Shown piece by piece: positions 35,474 through 45,045 of a stretch of 64,000 nucleotides of DNA. The translations under genes were made by a program, and so were the position numbers. The stretch lies in NCBI RefSeq assembly GCF_027107535.1, contig NZ_CP114283.1, positions 7,006,001 through 7,070,000 on the forward strand, in the 5' to 3' direction. The notes under the pieces are model-generated. The model was not told the DNA's origin and made no database searches. It saw only the letters and a program-made list of their open reading frames with translations. Source of the stretch: Streptomyces aurantiacus. GTDB lineage: Bacteria; Actinomycetota; Actinomycetes; Streptomycetales; Streptomycetaceae. How positions within the stretch are numbered: position 1 is the stretch's first letter; every line of letters starts with the position of its first letter.

Positions 35474-37285
35474 CTACGGTGCCGGCCGTACCACCATGGC
35501 CGAGCCACCACCCCTCCGCACGGTCTCCGCGGCCGCCAGCCACTTGCCGTTCGGCAGACGCTGGACACCCGTCGCCGCTCCGATCTCCGGATTCTGCCGG
35601 AACCCGTGCCCGAGCGCTTCCAGCCGGGTCCGCAACGGGCTGTCCCACAGGCCCGGTTCGAGCTCGGTGGTCGCCTGGTTCCGCTGACTGGCGCGCGGCG
35701 CGGCGATCGCGTCGACGAGCGGAAGGCCCCGGTCGAGGAAGCCGGTCAGCGTCTGGAGGACCGTCGTGACGATGGTCGCGCCCCCGGGCGAGCCCAGCGC
35801 CACCACGGGCCGGGCGTGGCGGTCGAGCACGATCGTCGGCGAGATGGACGAGCGCGGACGCTTGCCGGGCCCGGGCAGGTTCGGGTCGTGCACGGCCGGG
35901 CTCGCCGGGGCGAAGGAGAAGTCGGTCAGCTCGTTGTTGAGGATGAACCCGCGGTTCGGGACGGTGATCCCGCTGCCGCCGGTCTGCTCGATGGTGAGGG
36001 TGTACGCGACGACGTTGCCCCACTTGTCGGCCGCCGTCAGATGGGTGGTGTTCTCGCCCTCGTACGTCGTCGGCGCGGCCTTGCCGCCGGCCGCGCAGGC
36101 CGCCGGGTTGCGGGGGTCGCCCGGCGCGAGCGGGCTGGTGAGCACCGCGTCGTCCTTGATCAGGCACTCGCGCGAGTCGGCGTACTTCTGCGAGAGCAGT
36201 TCCTTCGTCGGTACGTCCTCGAACGCGGGGTCGCCCACCCAGCGTCCCCGGTCCGCGAAGGCGATCCGGCTCGCCTCGATGAAGCGGTGCAGGTACTGGT
36301 CGTCCGTGGCCTTCGAAAGGTCGGTGTTCTCAAGGATGTTGAGGGCCTCGCCGACGGTCGTGCCGCCGGAGGAGGACGGCGCGATGGAGTAGACGTCCAG
36401 GCCGCGGTACGAGGTCTTCGTGGGCGCCTGCCGCTTCGCCCGGTACTTCGCGAGGTCCTTCAGGGACAGGTCGCCCGGGCGGGCGTCGTATCCCGAAGCC
36501 GGGTCGACCGGCGGCTTGTTCACCGTGTCGACGATGTCCTCGGCGAGTTTGCCGCGGTACAGCGCGCCCGCGCCGCCCCGGCCCAGCTCCTGGTACGTAC
36601 GGGCCAGATCGGGGTTCCTGAACGTCGAGCCGACCACCGGCAGCGCGCCGCCCGGCAGGAACAGCTCGGCCGTGTCGGGGAAGTTCCTGAACCGCGCCTC
36701 GTTGGACGCGGTCTGCGAGCGGAACGTGGCGTCGACGGTGAAGCCGTCCCGCGCGAGCCGCTCCGCGGGTTTCAGCAGCGATCCGAGCCTCTTGCTGCCC
36801 CAACTGTCCAGTGCTGTCTGCCAGGTGGCGGGCGTGCCGGGCGTGCCCACACCCAGGCCGCTGGTCACGGCGTCCGCGAACGGGATCGGCCTGCCGTTCT
36901 CCAGGAAGAGTCCCGAGTCGGCCGTCAGGGGCGCGGTCTCGCGTCCGTCGACCGTGTGCACCGTACGGGACTTGGCGTTGTAGTAGACGAAGTAGCCGCC
37001 TCCGCCGATGCCCGACGAATAGGGCTCGGTGACGCCGAGGGCCGCCGCGGTGGCGACGGCCGCGTCCACCGCGTTGCCGCCCTTGCGGAGGATCTCGATT
37101 CCGGCGGCCGAGGCGTCCGCGTCGACGCTGGAGACGGCCCCGCCGTATCCGACGGCGACCGGGACCTTCTCCACCGGTCCGGGGGTGCCCCCGGCGGTTC
37201 CCGACGGGGGCGGCGCCGCCCCCACCGACACCACAGCGGCCGAAACCGCCAGTACAGCAAGTCTGCGCGCGGCCGAGCGCCCCAT
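35474..37285 (-). CDS. ggt: Secreted gamma-glutamyltransferase 2
   Basis: The 603-residue protein has an N-terminal signal (RRLAVLAVSAAVVSVGAA) and the full gamma-glutamyltranspeptidase layout: GGNAVDAAVATAAALGVTEPYSSGIGGGG near residue 70, the nucleophile threonine in GENTTHLTAAD near 412, and GSPGGATI near 515. Family enzymes act on extracellular glutathione and other gamma-glutamyl compounds, hydrolysing or transferring the glutamyl group after autocatalytic cleavage at the threonine. This is the canonical copy, in contrast to the unsecreted, insertion-bearing homologue at 16.7-18.7 kb. It is transcribed alone; the region after its stop contains two dispersed repeats rather than a classic hairpin. 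Confidence 0.95.
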   Translation of the reverse strand: MGRSAARRLAVLAVSAAVVSVGAAPPPSGTAGGTPGPVEKVPVAVGYGGAVSSVDADASAAGIEILRKGGNAVDAAVATAAALGVTEPYSSGIGGGGYFVYYNAKSRTVHTVDGRETAPLTADSGLFLENGRPIPFADAVTSGLGVGTPGTPATWQTALDSWGSKRLGSLLKPAERLARDGFTVDATFRSQTASNEARFRNFPDTAELFLPGGALPVVGSTFRNPDLARTYQELGRGGAGALYRGKLAEDIVDTVNKPPVDPASGYDARPGDLSLKDLAKYRAKRQAPTKTSYRGLDVYSIAPSSSGGTTVGEALNILENTDLSKATDDQYLHRFIEASRIAFADRGRWVGDPAFEDVPTKELLSQKYADSRECLIKDDAVLTSPLAPGDPRNPAACAAGGKAAPTTYEGENTTHLTAADKWGNVVAYTLTIEQTGGSGITVPNRGFILNNELTDFSFAPASPAVHDPNLPGPGKRPRSSISPTIVLDRHARPVVALGSPGGATIVTTVLQTLTGFLDRGLPLVDAIAAPRASQRNQATTELEPGLWDSPLRTRLEALGHGFRQNPEIGAATGVQRLPNGKWLAAAETVRRGGGSAMVVRPAP

Positions 37286-37389
37286 CAGTACCTCCAGTCA
37301 GCGACCGTCCGCGCAGCGTAACCCCGTAACCATGACCGCGTCAGGACCCTCTCGAACACCGGTGCGCCCTCCCGCTAGCATGCGCGCCC

Positions 37390-38145
37390 ATGAATGACGA
37401 CGTGCGCAACATCGTCCTCGGAGTGATCGCGGCGGGCCTCAGCGCCTCGCTGGGCTGGATCGCCCGGACCTACCTGTGGAAGCGCAAACTCCGCCGCAAG
37501 CAGGCCTTCTTCGGGCTGCCCGAGCACTCCGAGTCGCTGCTCGTGGTCAACCGTGACGCCGGCAGCCCCGACCTGGCGGTGCACCGCTACGACGTGTTCG
37601 CGCTCCTGGAACTCGCGGCCCTGATCAAGGACTGCAACGCGCACGCCGACGTGATCACCCAGGACGCGGCCCGGCAGGGCTTCGGGGAACGCACCGAGTT
37701 CTGCGTCGGCGGCCCGGGCTCGAACCGCCGCATGGCCGCCCACATGCAGGCCATGCTGCCGGGTGTGCGCGTGAACATCGACCCGGAACCGGGTCCGGAC
37801 CGTCTCGCGTTCCAGATAGGCACCGAGCGCCACCGCATGGAGGCCGGCCTGGCCGAGTACGTGCTGCTCGCGCGGCTCACGGCCGGCCAGCCCGGTCCGA
37901 GCAGGCCCGTGTTCCTCTTCTGCGGCCAGCGCGCGATCACCAACCAGGCGGCGACACGCTATCTGGCCCGCAACCACGAACGGCTGTACCGCAAGCACGG
38001 CGACAGCTCCTTCGCCCTGCTCCTGAAGGTCGTGAACTCGCAGGCGTACGGGCCGGACGTCGTCGAGCTGGTCGCCGACGTCACGCGTGCCGCCCAGACC
38101 CCACTTCCGGCGGCGCCCGCACGCAATTCCCACCGCGCCTCCTGA
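37390..38145 (+). CDS. Membrane-anchored protein of unknown function
   Basis: The 251-residue protein starts with one transmembrane segment (NIVLGVIAAGLSASLGWIA) followed by a strongly basic stretch (KRKLRRK), so the rest should be cytoplasmic. The remaining 210 residues look like an alternating alpha/beta fold: LLVVNRD, then HRYDVFALLELAALIKDC, then TEFCVGGPGSNRRMAAHM, then PVFLFCGQRAITNQAATRYL. The GGPGSN and FCGQ-A-TN turns look like conserved phosphate- or nucleotide-type loops, but I cannot place them in a named family. It lies between the divergent gamma-glutamyltransferase gene and the S15-like hydrolase gene and is transcribed towards the latter, 117 bp away; the palindromes between them suggest separate control. 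Confidence 0.8.
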   Translation: MNDDVRNIVLGVIAAGLSASLGWIARTYLWKRKLRRKQAFFGLPEHSESLLVVNRDAGSPDLAVHRYDVFALLELAALIKDCNAHADVITQDAARQGFGERTEFCVGGPGSNRRMAAHMQAMLPGVRVNIDPEPGPDRLAFQIGTERHRMEAGLAEYVLLARLTAGQPGPSRPVFLFCGQRAITNQAATRYLARNHERLYRKHGDSSFALLLKVVNSQAYGPDVVELVADVTRAAQTPLPAAPARNSHRAS

Positions 38146-38167
38146 CCTCCTCCACTCTTCAACGATC

Positions 38168-38232
38168 GTTACTCGCACGTAACTTACCGGCGGGTTACTT
38201 GCGGTAAGCAGGCGAGGTTACCGTCGGGTCAC
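38168..38232. promoter_or_regulatory. Cluster of overlapping palindromes upstream of the S15-like gene
   Basis: Three related elements are packed in 65 bp. They are GTTAC/GTAAC (38168-38183), CTTACC/GGTAAG (38183-38208), and a degenerate copy GTTACCGTCGGGTCAC (38217-38232) that matches CTTACCGGCGGGTTAC (38183-38198) at 12 of 16 positions. Spacing and repetition suggest cooperative binding of a TetR- or MarR-type repressor. The last copy ends 30 bp before the start codon. Confidence 0.6.
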
Positions 38233-38262
38233 TTTTGCACTTACACGAGTGAGGAGTGACCT

Positions 38263-39831
38263 GTGGGACACCCGCGCAAGGCCCTGCGTACGACCGCCGT
38301 GGGCGCCGTCTCGGCTGCCCTGATCGCCGGCACGGCCCTGGGGCTCGCCCCCGCGGCCGAGGCGGCGCCGGCCGGCATCCGGTTCGTCGACATCGCCGGT
38401 GACGGCGGCACGGTCCTCAAGGCCAACGTCGTCACGCCCGCGAGCGCCGACGGCTCGCGCACGTACCCGCTCGTCGTGCTGCCCACGAGCTGGGGCCTGC
38501 CACAGGTCGAGTACCTCGCCCAGGCCAGGAAACTCGCCGACTCCGGCTATGTCGTGGTCACTTACAACGTCCGCGGCTTCTGGCAGTCCGGCGGGGAGAT
38601 AGAAGTGGCCGGCCCGCCCGACGTGGCGGACGCCTCGAAGGTGATCGACTGGGCTCTGGCCCACACCCCGGCCGACGCCCGGCACATCGGCATGGCGGGC
38701 GTCTCCTACGGCGCCGGCATCAGCCTGCTGGCCGCCGCGCACGACAAGCGCGTCAAGGCCGTCGCCTCACTCAGCGGCTGGGCCGACCTCATCGGCTCGA
38801 TCTACTCGGGACGCACCCAGCACTCCCAGGCGGCCGCCCTGCTGAACGGCGTCGGCCGGCTCACCGGCCGCCCCAGCGCCGAGGTCCGGCAGACCTTCGA
38901 GGACTTCTTCGCCTCGAACCTCGCCAAGGAACCGGAGCTCGTCGCCTGGGGGAAGAAACGTTCCCCCGCGACCTACGCCGACCGGATCAACCAGAACGGC
39001 ACGGCGGTCCTGCTCGCCAACACCTGGGGCGACACGGTCTTCTCCCCGAACCAGTACGCCGACTTCTACGAGCGGCTCACCGGCCCGAAGAGGCTCGAAT
39101 ACCGGCCCGGCGACCACGCCACCGCCGAGCTGACCGGCCTGTTCGGGCTCCCCAACGACGTATGGACGGACACCCGGCGCTGGTTCGACCGATACCTCAA
39201 GGGCGAGGACAACGGCATCGACCGCGAGCCGCCCGTACGGCTCATGTCCCGTTCCACCGGCGGCTACGAGGGCTATCCGGACTGGAAGTCGGTCGGCGCG
39301 ACACGGAAGAAGATCACGCTCTCCGGCTCCACCACGATCCGCGCGAACGTCAACTCGGGCGCGGACGGCGGGATCGTCCTGCTCTCCAGCATCCTCGACC
39401 AGCTCACCCGGGTGCCCCCGGTGGCGTCGATCCCGCTGCTGCCGCGCCGGTACGCCGCCGTGTGGCAGTCGGAGAAGTACGCGAGCGCCCAGCGCGTACG
39501 CGGCACGGCGAAACTGCACACCACCCTCACCGGCACCAAGGAGAGCGGCACCCTCGTCGCGTACCTGTACGACGTGGGCCCGCTCGGCCTCGGCAAGCTG
39601 GTCAGCAACGCGCCGTTCACCTTCCACGGGCAGACGCCCGGCAAGCCGTTCGGCGTCGACCTGGAGCTGTTCTCCACGGCCTACGACGTCCCGGCAGGGC
39701 ATCGGCTCGCTCTGGTCGTCGACACGGTCGACCCGCTCTACATCGAGCACAACCCGACCGGCGCGCAGCTGACCTTCTCCTCGCCCGAGGCCGACCCGTC
39801 GTACGTGTCGGTCCCGCTGCGCGAGCAGTGA
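38263..39831 (+). CDS. Secreted X-Pro dipeptidyl-peptidase/CocE-like (S15) alpha/beta hydrolase
   Basis: The 522-residue exported protein has a clear signal peptide (ending near AEAAPA) and an alpha/beta-hydrolase core: the nucleophile serine in GVSYGAG near residue 147, an aspartate in NTWGDTVF near 256 and a histidine in GDHAT near 284. The C-terminal half (from about 340) is a jelly-roll domain typical of the S15/CocE group, which includes X-prolyl dipeptidyl peptidases and esterases. Which activity applies cannot be told from sequence. The GTG start has an excellent GAGGAG site 7 bases upstream. Expression is probably controlled through the palindrome cluster just upstream, and a hairpin follows the stop. 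Confidence 0.9.
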   Translation: MGHPRKALRTTAVGAVSAALIAGTALGLAPAAEAAPAGIRFVDIAGDGGTVLKANVVTPASADGSRTYPLVVLPTSWGLPQVEYLAQARKLADSGYVVVTYNVRGFWQSGGEIEVAGPPDVADASKVIDWALAHTPADARHIGMAGVSYGAGISLLAAAHDKRVKAVASLSGWADLIGSIYSGRTQHSQAAALLNGVGRLTGRPSAEVRQTFEDFFASNLAKEPELVAWGKKRSPATYADRINQNGTAVLLANTWGDTVFSPNQYADFYERLTGPKRLEYRPGDHATAELTGLFGLPNDVWTDTRRWFDRYLKGEDNGIDREPPVRLMSRSTGGYEGYPDWKSVGATRKKITLSGSTTIRANVNSGADGGIVLLSSILDQLTRVPPVASIPLLPRRYAAVWQSEKYASAQRVRGTAKLHTTLTGTKESGTLVAYLYDVGPLGLGKLVSNAPFTFHGQTPGKPFGVDLELFSTAYDVPAGHRLALVVDTVDPLYIEHNPTGAQLTFSSPEADPSYVSVPLREQ

Positions 39832-40137
39832 TCACCGGCTGCTGCCGGGCGGGCCATTGCCCCTTCGCCACCGCGTGCCCGGCAGCAGCGTCCCTGGTAC
39901 GGCCGAGGCGTCGTCGACGGCCTCCGTCACCGCGGGGATGAACGGCACAGCGTAGTCGAGGTCCGGGCAGGCCGGCCGCCCGGCATGGCGGATCTCCTCA
40001 CGGGAGACATGAGCAGGCCTCGACTCCCCTGCCTGGAGGGCGAGTTGAGCCTACCGGCCGAACCATGGGCGGCGACCGCGCGGGGCGCCGGGGCAGGACG
40101 TACGCATGCCGTACGGATCATGGTCGCGCTCCCCCTC
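39832..40137. other. 306-bp gap between the S15-like and ABC ATPase genes
   Basis: Apart from the terminator hairpin at 39838-39889, I see no gene, repeat or promoter here. In particular, the frames downstream of the ABC ATPase gene (minus strand) show no remnant of a substrate-binding protein or permease gene. A 6-bp CGTACG self-complementary pair around 40099-40115 may act as a minor hairpin. Confidence 0.6.
39838..39889 (+). terminator. Terminator hairpin after the S15-like gene
   Basis: GCTGCTGCCGGGC (39838-39850) pairs perfectly with GCCCGGCAGCAGC (39877-39889). The stem is 13 bp and the loop 26 bases, beginning only 7 bp after the stop codon. Confidence 0.8.
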
Positions 40138-40881
<744 letters not shown>

Positions 40882-41008
40882 GCTCAGCCCTACCCACTCT
40901 CAGCTGTGTCGCGATGGCCGCAAACTATCCATCCAGGAGTGGAGCCACCGCACGACACGCACTTTTCGGGCATTAGCCGTATTTACGCCGTCAGTCCAGG
41001 CCACAGCC

Positions 41009-41449
41009 TCACGATTCGGCGACCTCGGCGTACAGCTGCGAGAGTTCGGGGACCCCGCTGGCCGCCCAGTCATGGCCCGAGACGACCACGTCGATCTCAC
41101 GGCCCGACACGAGACGCACCACCGGCCGGCCGTTCGGCCAGACCTCCCAGACCGCGCCGGGAACCGTGCGGACGATGACCGTGCCCAGATAGAGGCCCGC
41201 GTCGTTGCCGAGCCACGGCAGGCTCTCCTCGTCGTCGCGCCAGCGTGGCAGCAGTTGGTCCAGTGCCTCCAACGAGGCCGCGGAGTCGTCGAGTTCGATC
41301 CCCGCCTGGTGCGCCTGGGAGCGCAGCAGTTCGCATTCGGAGAGCAGTTCCGCCACCCCCTCTCGGTCGCTCTCGCTGTCCGAGAAGACCGCGACTCCCC
41401 TGGCGGGGCCCCGCTTCTTGCGCCAGTTGCCCAGGAAAGGGATGTTCAT
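41009..41449 (-). CDS. Conserved actinobacterial protein (DUF6278-like), function unknown
   Basis: The 146-residue cytoplasmic protein begins MNIPFLGNWRKKRGPARG and contains ELLSECELLRSQA, SLEALDQLLPRWRDD and LPWLGNDAGLYLGTVIVR. I recall such sequences as a Streptomyces-wide family labelled DUF6278, without known activity. The second half resembles small proteins with a predicted beta-sheet (WEVWPNGRPVVRLVSGREIDVV). It lies upstream of the ABC ATPase gene on the same strand but with a 127-bp gap; a functional link is not apparent. Confidence 0.8.
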   Translation of the reverse strand: MNIPFLGNWRKKRGPARGVAVFSDSESDREGVAELLSECELLRSQAHQAGIELDDSAASLEALDQLLPRWRDDEESLPWLGNDAGLYLGTVIVRTVPGAVWEVWPNGRPVVRLVSGREIDVVVSGHDWAASGVPELSQLYAEVAES

Positions 41450-41542
41450 ACACCCAGCCTTTCATCCGTATCGCCCCGGCGCACCACAGGGCGCGCGGAA
41501 CACCTGTTCCCAGGGAGTTCGCACGCAGTTCGCCCTGGCTCA

Positions 41543-41571
41543 TTGACGAGTCCCTGTCGTCTCCTTAGCTT
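41543..41571 (+). promoter_or_regulatory. Promoter of the SGNH hydrolase gene
   Basis: TTGACG (41543-41548) and TAGCTT (41566-41571) are separated by 17 bp, a good housekeeping-type promoter. Transcription would start near 41578, leaving about 48 nt of leader before the GTG start at 41626. Confidence 0.6.
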
Positions 41572-41625
41572 CACGGTGCATCTGTCACCTCGTCAGTGAT
41601 CCGTCCGTGAGTGGGAGGAGTCGGT

Positions 41626-43383
41626 GTGCGCCGACGTGTCTGGGGTACCGCCGTCGCTCTGGCTCTGCTGCCGGCGGCGGTGACGGTTCCGGCGGCGGCC
41701 GCGCCGGGGGCCGAGGACAGACCGCTGCCACTGGAGCGGCTCTTCGACAACACGGCCGTCAGCGACGACACGCGGCCCGGCGAGGCGGACTTCGACGGCT
41801 CGGGCGGCTCCCTGTCCGCCCAGGACCTGACCGCCGCCGGGTGGACACCGGGGCGCTCGCTGACAGTTCAGGGCGCCCGCCTGACCTGGCCCCGCCGGGT
41901 GCCGGGCAGGCCCGACAACGTACGCGCCGACGGCCAGTCCGTACGGGTACGCGGTCACGGTGACGCGCTGGCCTTCCTCGTGGCGGGCACGGGCGGCGGA
42001 GACGAGAGCGGCACGGGCACGGTGCGCTACCGCGACGGCTCACGCTCCTCGTACCGGCTGACGGCGTCGGACTGGCGCGGCGGACCGCTCGCCACCAAGG
42101 CCGTGGCCCTCCCCCACGTCAACACTCCCGGCGGCCAACTCACCGAGAAGGCACGGCTGTACGTCGTGACCGTGCCGCTCGTCCGAGGGCGCTCGGTGGA
42201 CTCGGTGGAGCTGCCGCACAACAGCGACCTGCATGTGTTCGCCCTGTCGGTGCGCTCCGAAACCCGTGGCTGGACCGGCAGTTGGGCAGCGTCGACCTCC
42301 GGGTACACGGCGGTCGGGCCGTGGACGGACCGGACCCTGCGTCTGGTGGTGCACACCTCGGCGGGCGGGCCGCGGGTACGGATCCGGCTCGACAACACCT
42401 TCGCGGCCGCACCCGTACGGATCGGCAGCGCGAGTGTGGCGGTGCAGGCGTCCGGGGCGAGCCCGCGCAGCGCTCCCGTGCCGCTTTCCTTCCGGGGTTC
42501 CGAGGGGGCCGCGATCCCGGCCGGGGCACAGGTGTTCAGCGATCCGCTGGGGTTCGACGTGCCCGCGGACAGCAATCTGCTGGTGAGCTTCCACCTGCCG
42601 GGGACGGTGACGGCGGCCCCGGTGCACAGTCTGGCCGTCCAGCAGTCGTACGTCAGCACACCGGGCGACCACGCGGCGGACGCCGCCCCGGACGCGTACA
42701 CCTCGACGATCACCAACTGGCCGCTGCTGACGGGTGTCGACGTGGGTGACGGGCCCGGGTCCGTCGTGCTGCTCGGCGACTCGATCACGGACGGCGAGAA
42801 GTCGACGCGGGACGCGAACCGGCGCTGGCCCAACGTGCTCGCCACGCGGCTGCTGAATCAGAGCGTGGTCCCGCGCTATGGCGTGCTCAACCATGGCATC
42901 TCGGCGAACCGTGTGGTCACGGACCGCTACCCCGGGGACGGTGTCTCCACCGACACGGGCGGGGTGAGCGCGCTGCACCGCCTCGACCGGGACGTCCTCG
43001 CCCAGACGTCGGCCCGCACGGCCGTCGTCTTCCAGGGGGTCAACGACGTCCGCTGGGGAGCGAGCGCGGAGCAGGTCGTGGCCGGGCTGCGGGAGATCAC
43101 GGACCGGGCTCATGACCGCGGGCTGCGGGTGCTGGTCGCGACGATCGCGCCCTGCGAGGGCGAGGCGCGGTGCACGGCGGCGGCTGACGCGCAGCGCGTC
43201 GCGGTGAACCGGTGGATCCGGTCCGGCTCCGGTTTCGACGGGGTGCTCGACTTCGACGCGGTGCTGCGGGATCCCGGGCATCCGGCGCGGATGCTGCCCG
43301 CCTACGACAGCGGGGATCATCTGCACCCAGGAGAAGCGGGGCTCGCCGCGCTGGCCGAGTCGGTGGACCTGAAACTGCTGTAG
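41626..43383 (+). CDS. Secreted SGNH/GDSL-type lipase-esterase
   Basis: The 585-residue exported protein has a signal peptide (RRVWGTAVALALLPAAVTVPAAAA), an N-terminal beta-rich domain of about 350 residues, and a C-terminal SGNH hydrolase domain. The catalytic blocks are GDSIT near residue 384, the glycine in NHGISANRV, GVND near 472 and DHLHP near 564. Family members deacylate lipids, polysaccharides or small esters. The layout (carbohydrate-type domain plus SGNH) is common in Streptomyces extracellular esterases. The GTG at 41626 is chosen because GGAGGAG lies 5 bases upstream; a GTG at 41611 falls inside that site. It is flanked by a divergent DUF6278-like gene and a convergent exonuclease gene. 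Confidence 0.93.
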   Translation: MRRRVWGTAVALALLPAAVTVPAAAAPGAEDRPLPLERLFDNTAVSDDTRPGEADFDGSGGSLSAQDLTAAGWTPGRSLTVQGARLTWPRRVPGRPDNVRADGQSVRVRGHGDALAFLVAGTGGGDESGTGTVRYRDGSRSSYRLTASDWRGGPLATKAVALPHVNTPGGQLTEKARLYVVTVPLVRGRSVDSVELPHNSDLHVFALSVRSETRGWTGSWAASTSGYTAVGPWTDRTLRLVVHTSAGGPRVRIRLDNTFAAAPVRIGSASVAVQASGASPRSAPVPLSFRGSEGAAIPAGAQVFSDPLGFDVPADSNLLVSFHLPGTVTAAPVHSLAVQQSYVSTPGDHAADAAPDAYTSTITNWPLLTGVDVGDGPGSVVLLGDSITDGEKSTRDANRRWPNVLATRLLNQSVVPRYGVLNHGISANRVVTDRYPGDGVSTDTGGVSALHRLDRDVLAQTSARTAVVFQGVNDVRWGASAEQVVAGLREITDRAHDRGLRVLVATIAPCEGEARCTAAADAQRVAVNRWIRSGSGFDGVLDFDAVLRDPGHPARMLPAYDSGDHLHPGEAGLAALAESVDLKLL

Positions 43384-43550
43384 GCGCCGCGCGCTTGTGG
43401 GGCGGGTCGGGTCCGGGCGTCCATGGGCGCGGGGCCGTCCGCGGCCGGGCACGCGGATTCCCGCGCGTCTGAAGGGGTCTCGCCGTACCCGGCCGCGGGC
43501 GCGTCGTGGCCGATCGCGCCGTTGCCACGCCCCTTACTGGCCGGGGCCGG

Positions 43551-44330
43551 TCACACGTCCAGGTCGACCACGACCGGGGCGTGGTCCGAGGCGCCCTTGC
43601 CCTTGCGCTCCTCGCGGTCCACATAGGCGTCGGTGACGGCCTTCGCGAAGGGTTCGTTGCCGTAGACGAGGTCGATGCGCATGCCGCGGTTCTTGGGGAA
43701 GCAGAGCTGGCGGTAGTCCCAGTACGTGTACGGGTGGTCGTACTTGAGGGGGCGCGGGACCACGTCCGAAAGGCCGGTTTCACGGAGTGCGGTGAGGGCG
43801 GCGCGCTCCGGCGGAGTGACGTGGGTGAGGCCTTCGAAGGCGGCCACGTCGTACACGTCGTCGTCCGTCGGCGCCACGTTGTAGTCGCCCAGCACCGCGA
43901 ACGGGCGGCTGCCGCCCGCGTCGCCCGCGACGGCCGCCTTCAGGGCCTCGAACCACTGGAGCTTGTACGCGTAGTGCGGGTGGTCCACCTCGCGGCCGTT
44001 CGGCACGTAGACCGACCAGACGCGGAGCGGGCCGCAGGTCGCGGAGACGGCGCGGGGTTCCTCGACGGCGTCGTAGCCCGGGTCGCCGGGCAGGCCCTTG
44101 ACGACGTCTTCCAGGCCCACGCGGGACACCACCGCGACGCCGTTCCACCGTCCTGTCGCGTGCACCGCCGACTCGTAGCCCAGCTCCCGGAGCTGCTCGG
44201 ACGGGAACTGCTCGGCGGTGGTCTTCGTCTCCTGGATGCACAGCACGTCCGTGCCGCTGCTCTCCAGCCAGGCCAGCAGCCTCGGGAGACGGGCGGTGAT
44301 CGAGTTCACGTTCCAGGTGGCGATACGCAT
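43551..44330 (-). CDS. xth: Exodeoxyribonuclease III
   Basis: The 259-residue enzyme starts MRIATWNVNSITARL and shows the full exonuclease III/AP-endonuclease set: glutamate in CIQETK, VYVPNG, GDYNVAP, the RIDLVYG block and the terminal SDHAPVV histidine. It removes 3' phosphates and cuts at abasic sites in base-excision repair. Length is normal. The ATG at 44330 is the conserved start; the reading frame extends upstream without support. It lies 30 bp downstream of the MBL-fold gene on the same strand and probably shares its transcript. Confidence 0.95.
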   Translation of the reverse strand: MRIATWNVNSITARLPRLLAWLESSGTDVLCIQETKTTAEQFPSEQLRELGYESAVHATGRWNGVAVVSRVGLEDVVKGLPGDPGYDAVEEPRAVSATCGPLRVWSVYVPNGREVDHPHYAYKLQWFEALKAAVAGDAGGSRPFAVLGDYNVAPTDDDVYDVAAFEGLTHVTPPERAALTALRETGLSDVVPRPLKYDHPYTYWDYRQLCFPKNRGMRIDLVYGNEPFAKAVTDAYVDREERKGKGASDHAPVVVDLDV

Positions 44331-44360
44331 GCCCCACAACCTACCGGGCGCCTCCGACAC

Positions 44361-44996
44361 TCAGAGGTCGGCGGTCTCGCCCGGTGCCAGCCGCAGGTGC
44401 TCGGAGCCGCCCAGGGTGCCGATCTGGCGGTCGTAGATGGGGCGCGCGAGGTCGGTGAGCAGGGCGTCGTGGATGTCGTACGCGCGCTGGGGCCTCACCT
44501 CCCGGACGTAGTCGATGACCTCGGAGATCTTGCTCCAGGGGGCCATGACGGGGAGCATCAGCGTCTCGACGGGCCGGTCGGGGACGGTGAGGGCGTCGCC
44601 GGGGTGGAAGACGCGCCCGCCGTCGACGAGGTAGCCGACGTTCGTGATGCGCGGGATGTCCGGGTGGATCACGGCGTGCAGTTCGCCGTGGACCTGTACC
44701 TCGAAGCCCGCGGCGGTGAACGTGTCGCCGTGGCCGACCGTGTGCACACGGCCCGGGAACGCGGCCGAGAGCTGTTCGGCGACGGATTTCAGGGTCCAGA
44801 TCTCCGCACCGGGGCTGGCCTCCAGACCGGCCCGCAGGTGTGCCTCACTGAAGTGGTCGGGGTGCTCGTGCGTGACGAGGACCGCGTCCACTCCGACCGC
44901 GGCGTCCATCTCGCTGAAGGCCCCGGGGTCGATGACGAGCGTGCGCCCGTCCTTCTCCAGGCGGACACAGGCGTGCGACTTCTTCGTGAGCTTCAT
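44361..44996 (-). CDS. Metallo-beta-lactamase-fold hydrolase (UlaG/YtkL-like)
   Basis: The 211-residue protein contains the metal motif THEHPDHFS near residue 41, with later histidines in GELHAVIHPDIP and an aspartate in FHPGDALTVP. It belongs to the L-ascorbate-lactonase-like branch of the fold, whose substrates are mostly unknown. Starts at 44996 (MKLTKKSHACVRLE) and 45005 are both possible; the first matches the usual start of the family. It sits between the PcaL-type fusion and exonuclease III genes on the same strand, with short gaps (49 and 30 bp), so the three may be co-transcribed without obvious pathway logic. Confidence 0.88.
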   Translation of the reverse strand: MKLTKKSHACVRLEKDGRTLVIDPGAFSEMDAAVGVDAVLVTHEHPDHFSEAHLRAGLEASPGAEIWTLKSVAEQLSAAFPGRVHTVGHGDTFTAAGFEVQVHGELHAVIHPDIPRITNVGYLVDGGRVFHPGDALTVPDRPVETLMLPVMAPWSKISEVIDYVREVRPQRAYDIHDALLTDLARPIYDRQIGTLGGSEHLRLAPGETADL

Positions 44997-45045
44997 GACT
45001 CCCATCCTGCCTCCGGGCGCACGCGCGGCGCGCGTCGCCCGGCAC

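Noticed and set aside
38560..38570. TTA triplet in the S15-like gene and similar triplets in other genes
   Set aside because: The bases fall across codon boundaries (ACT TAC), so they are not TTA codons. Only the PKS and dehydrogenase triplets are in frame.
39832..40137. Possible remnant of gluB/gluC after the ABC ATPase
   Set aside because: Frames on the minus strand here give short, motif-free peptides with no lipobox, binding-protein or permease features.
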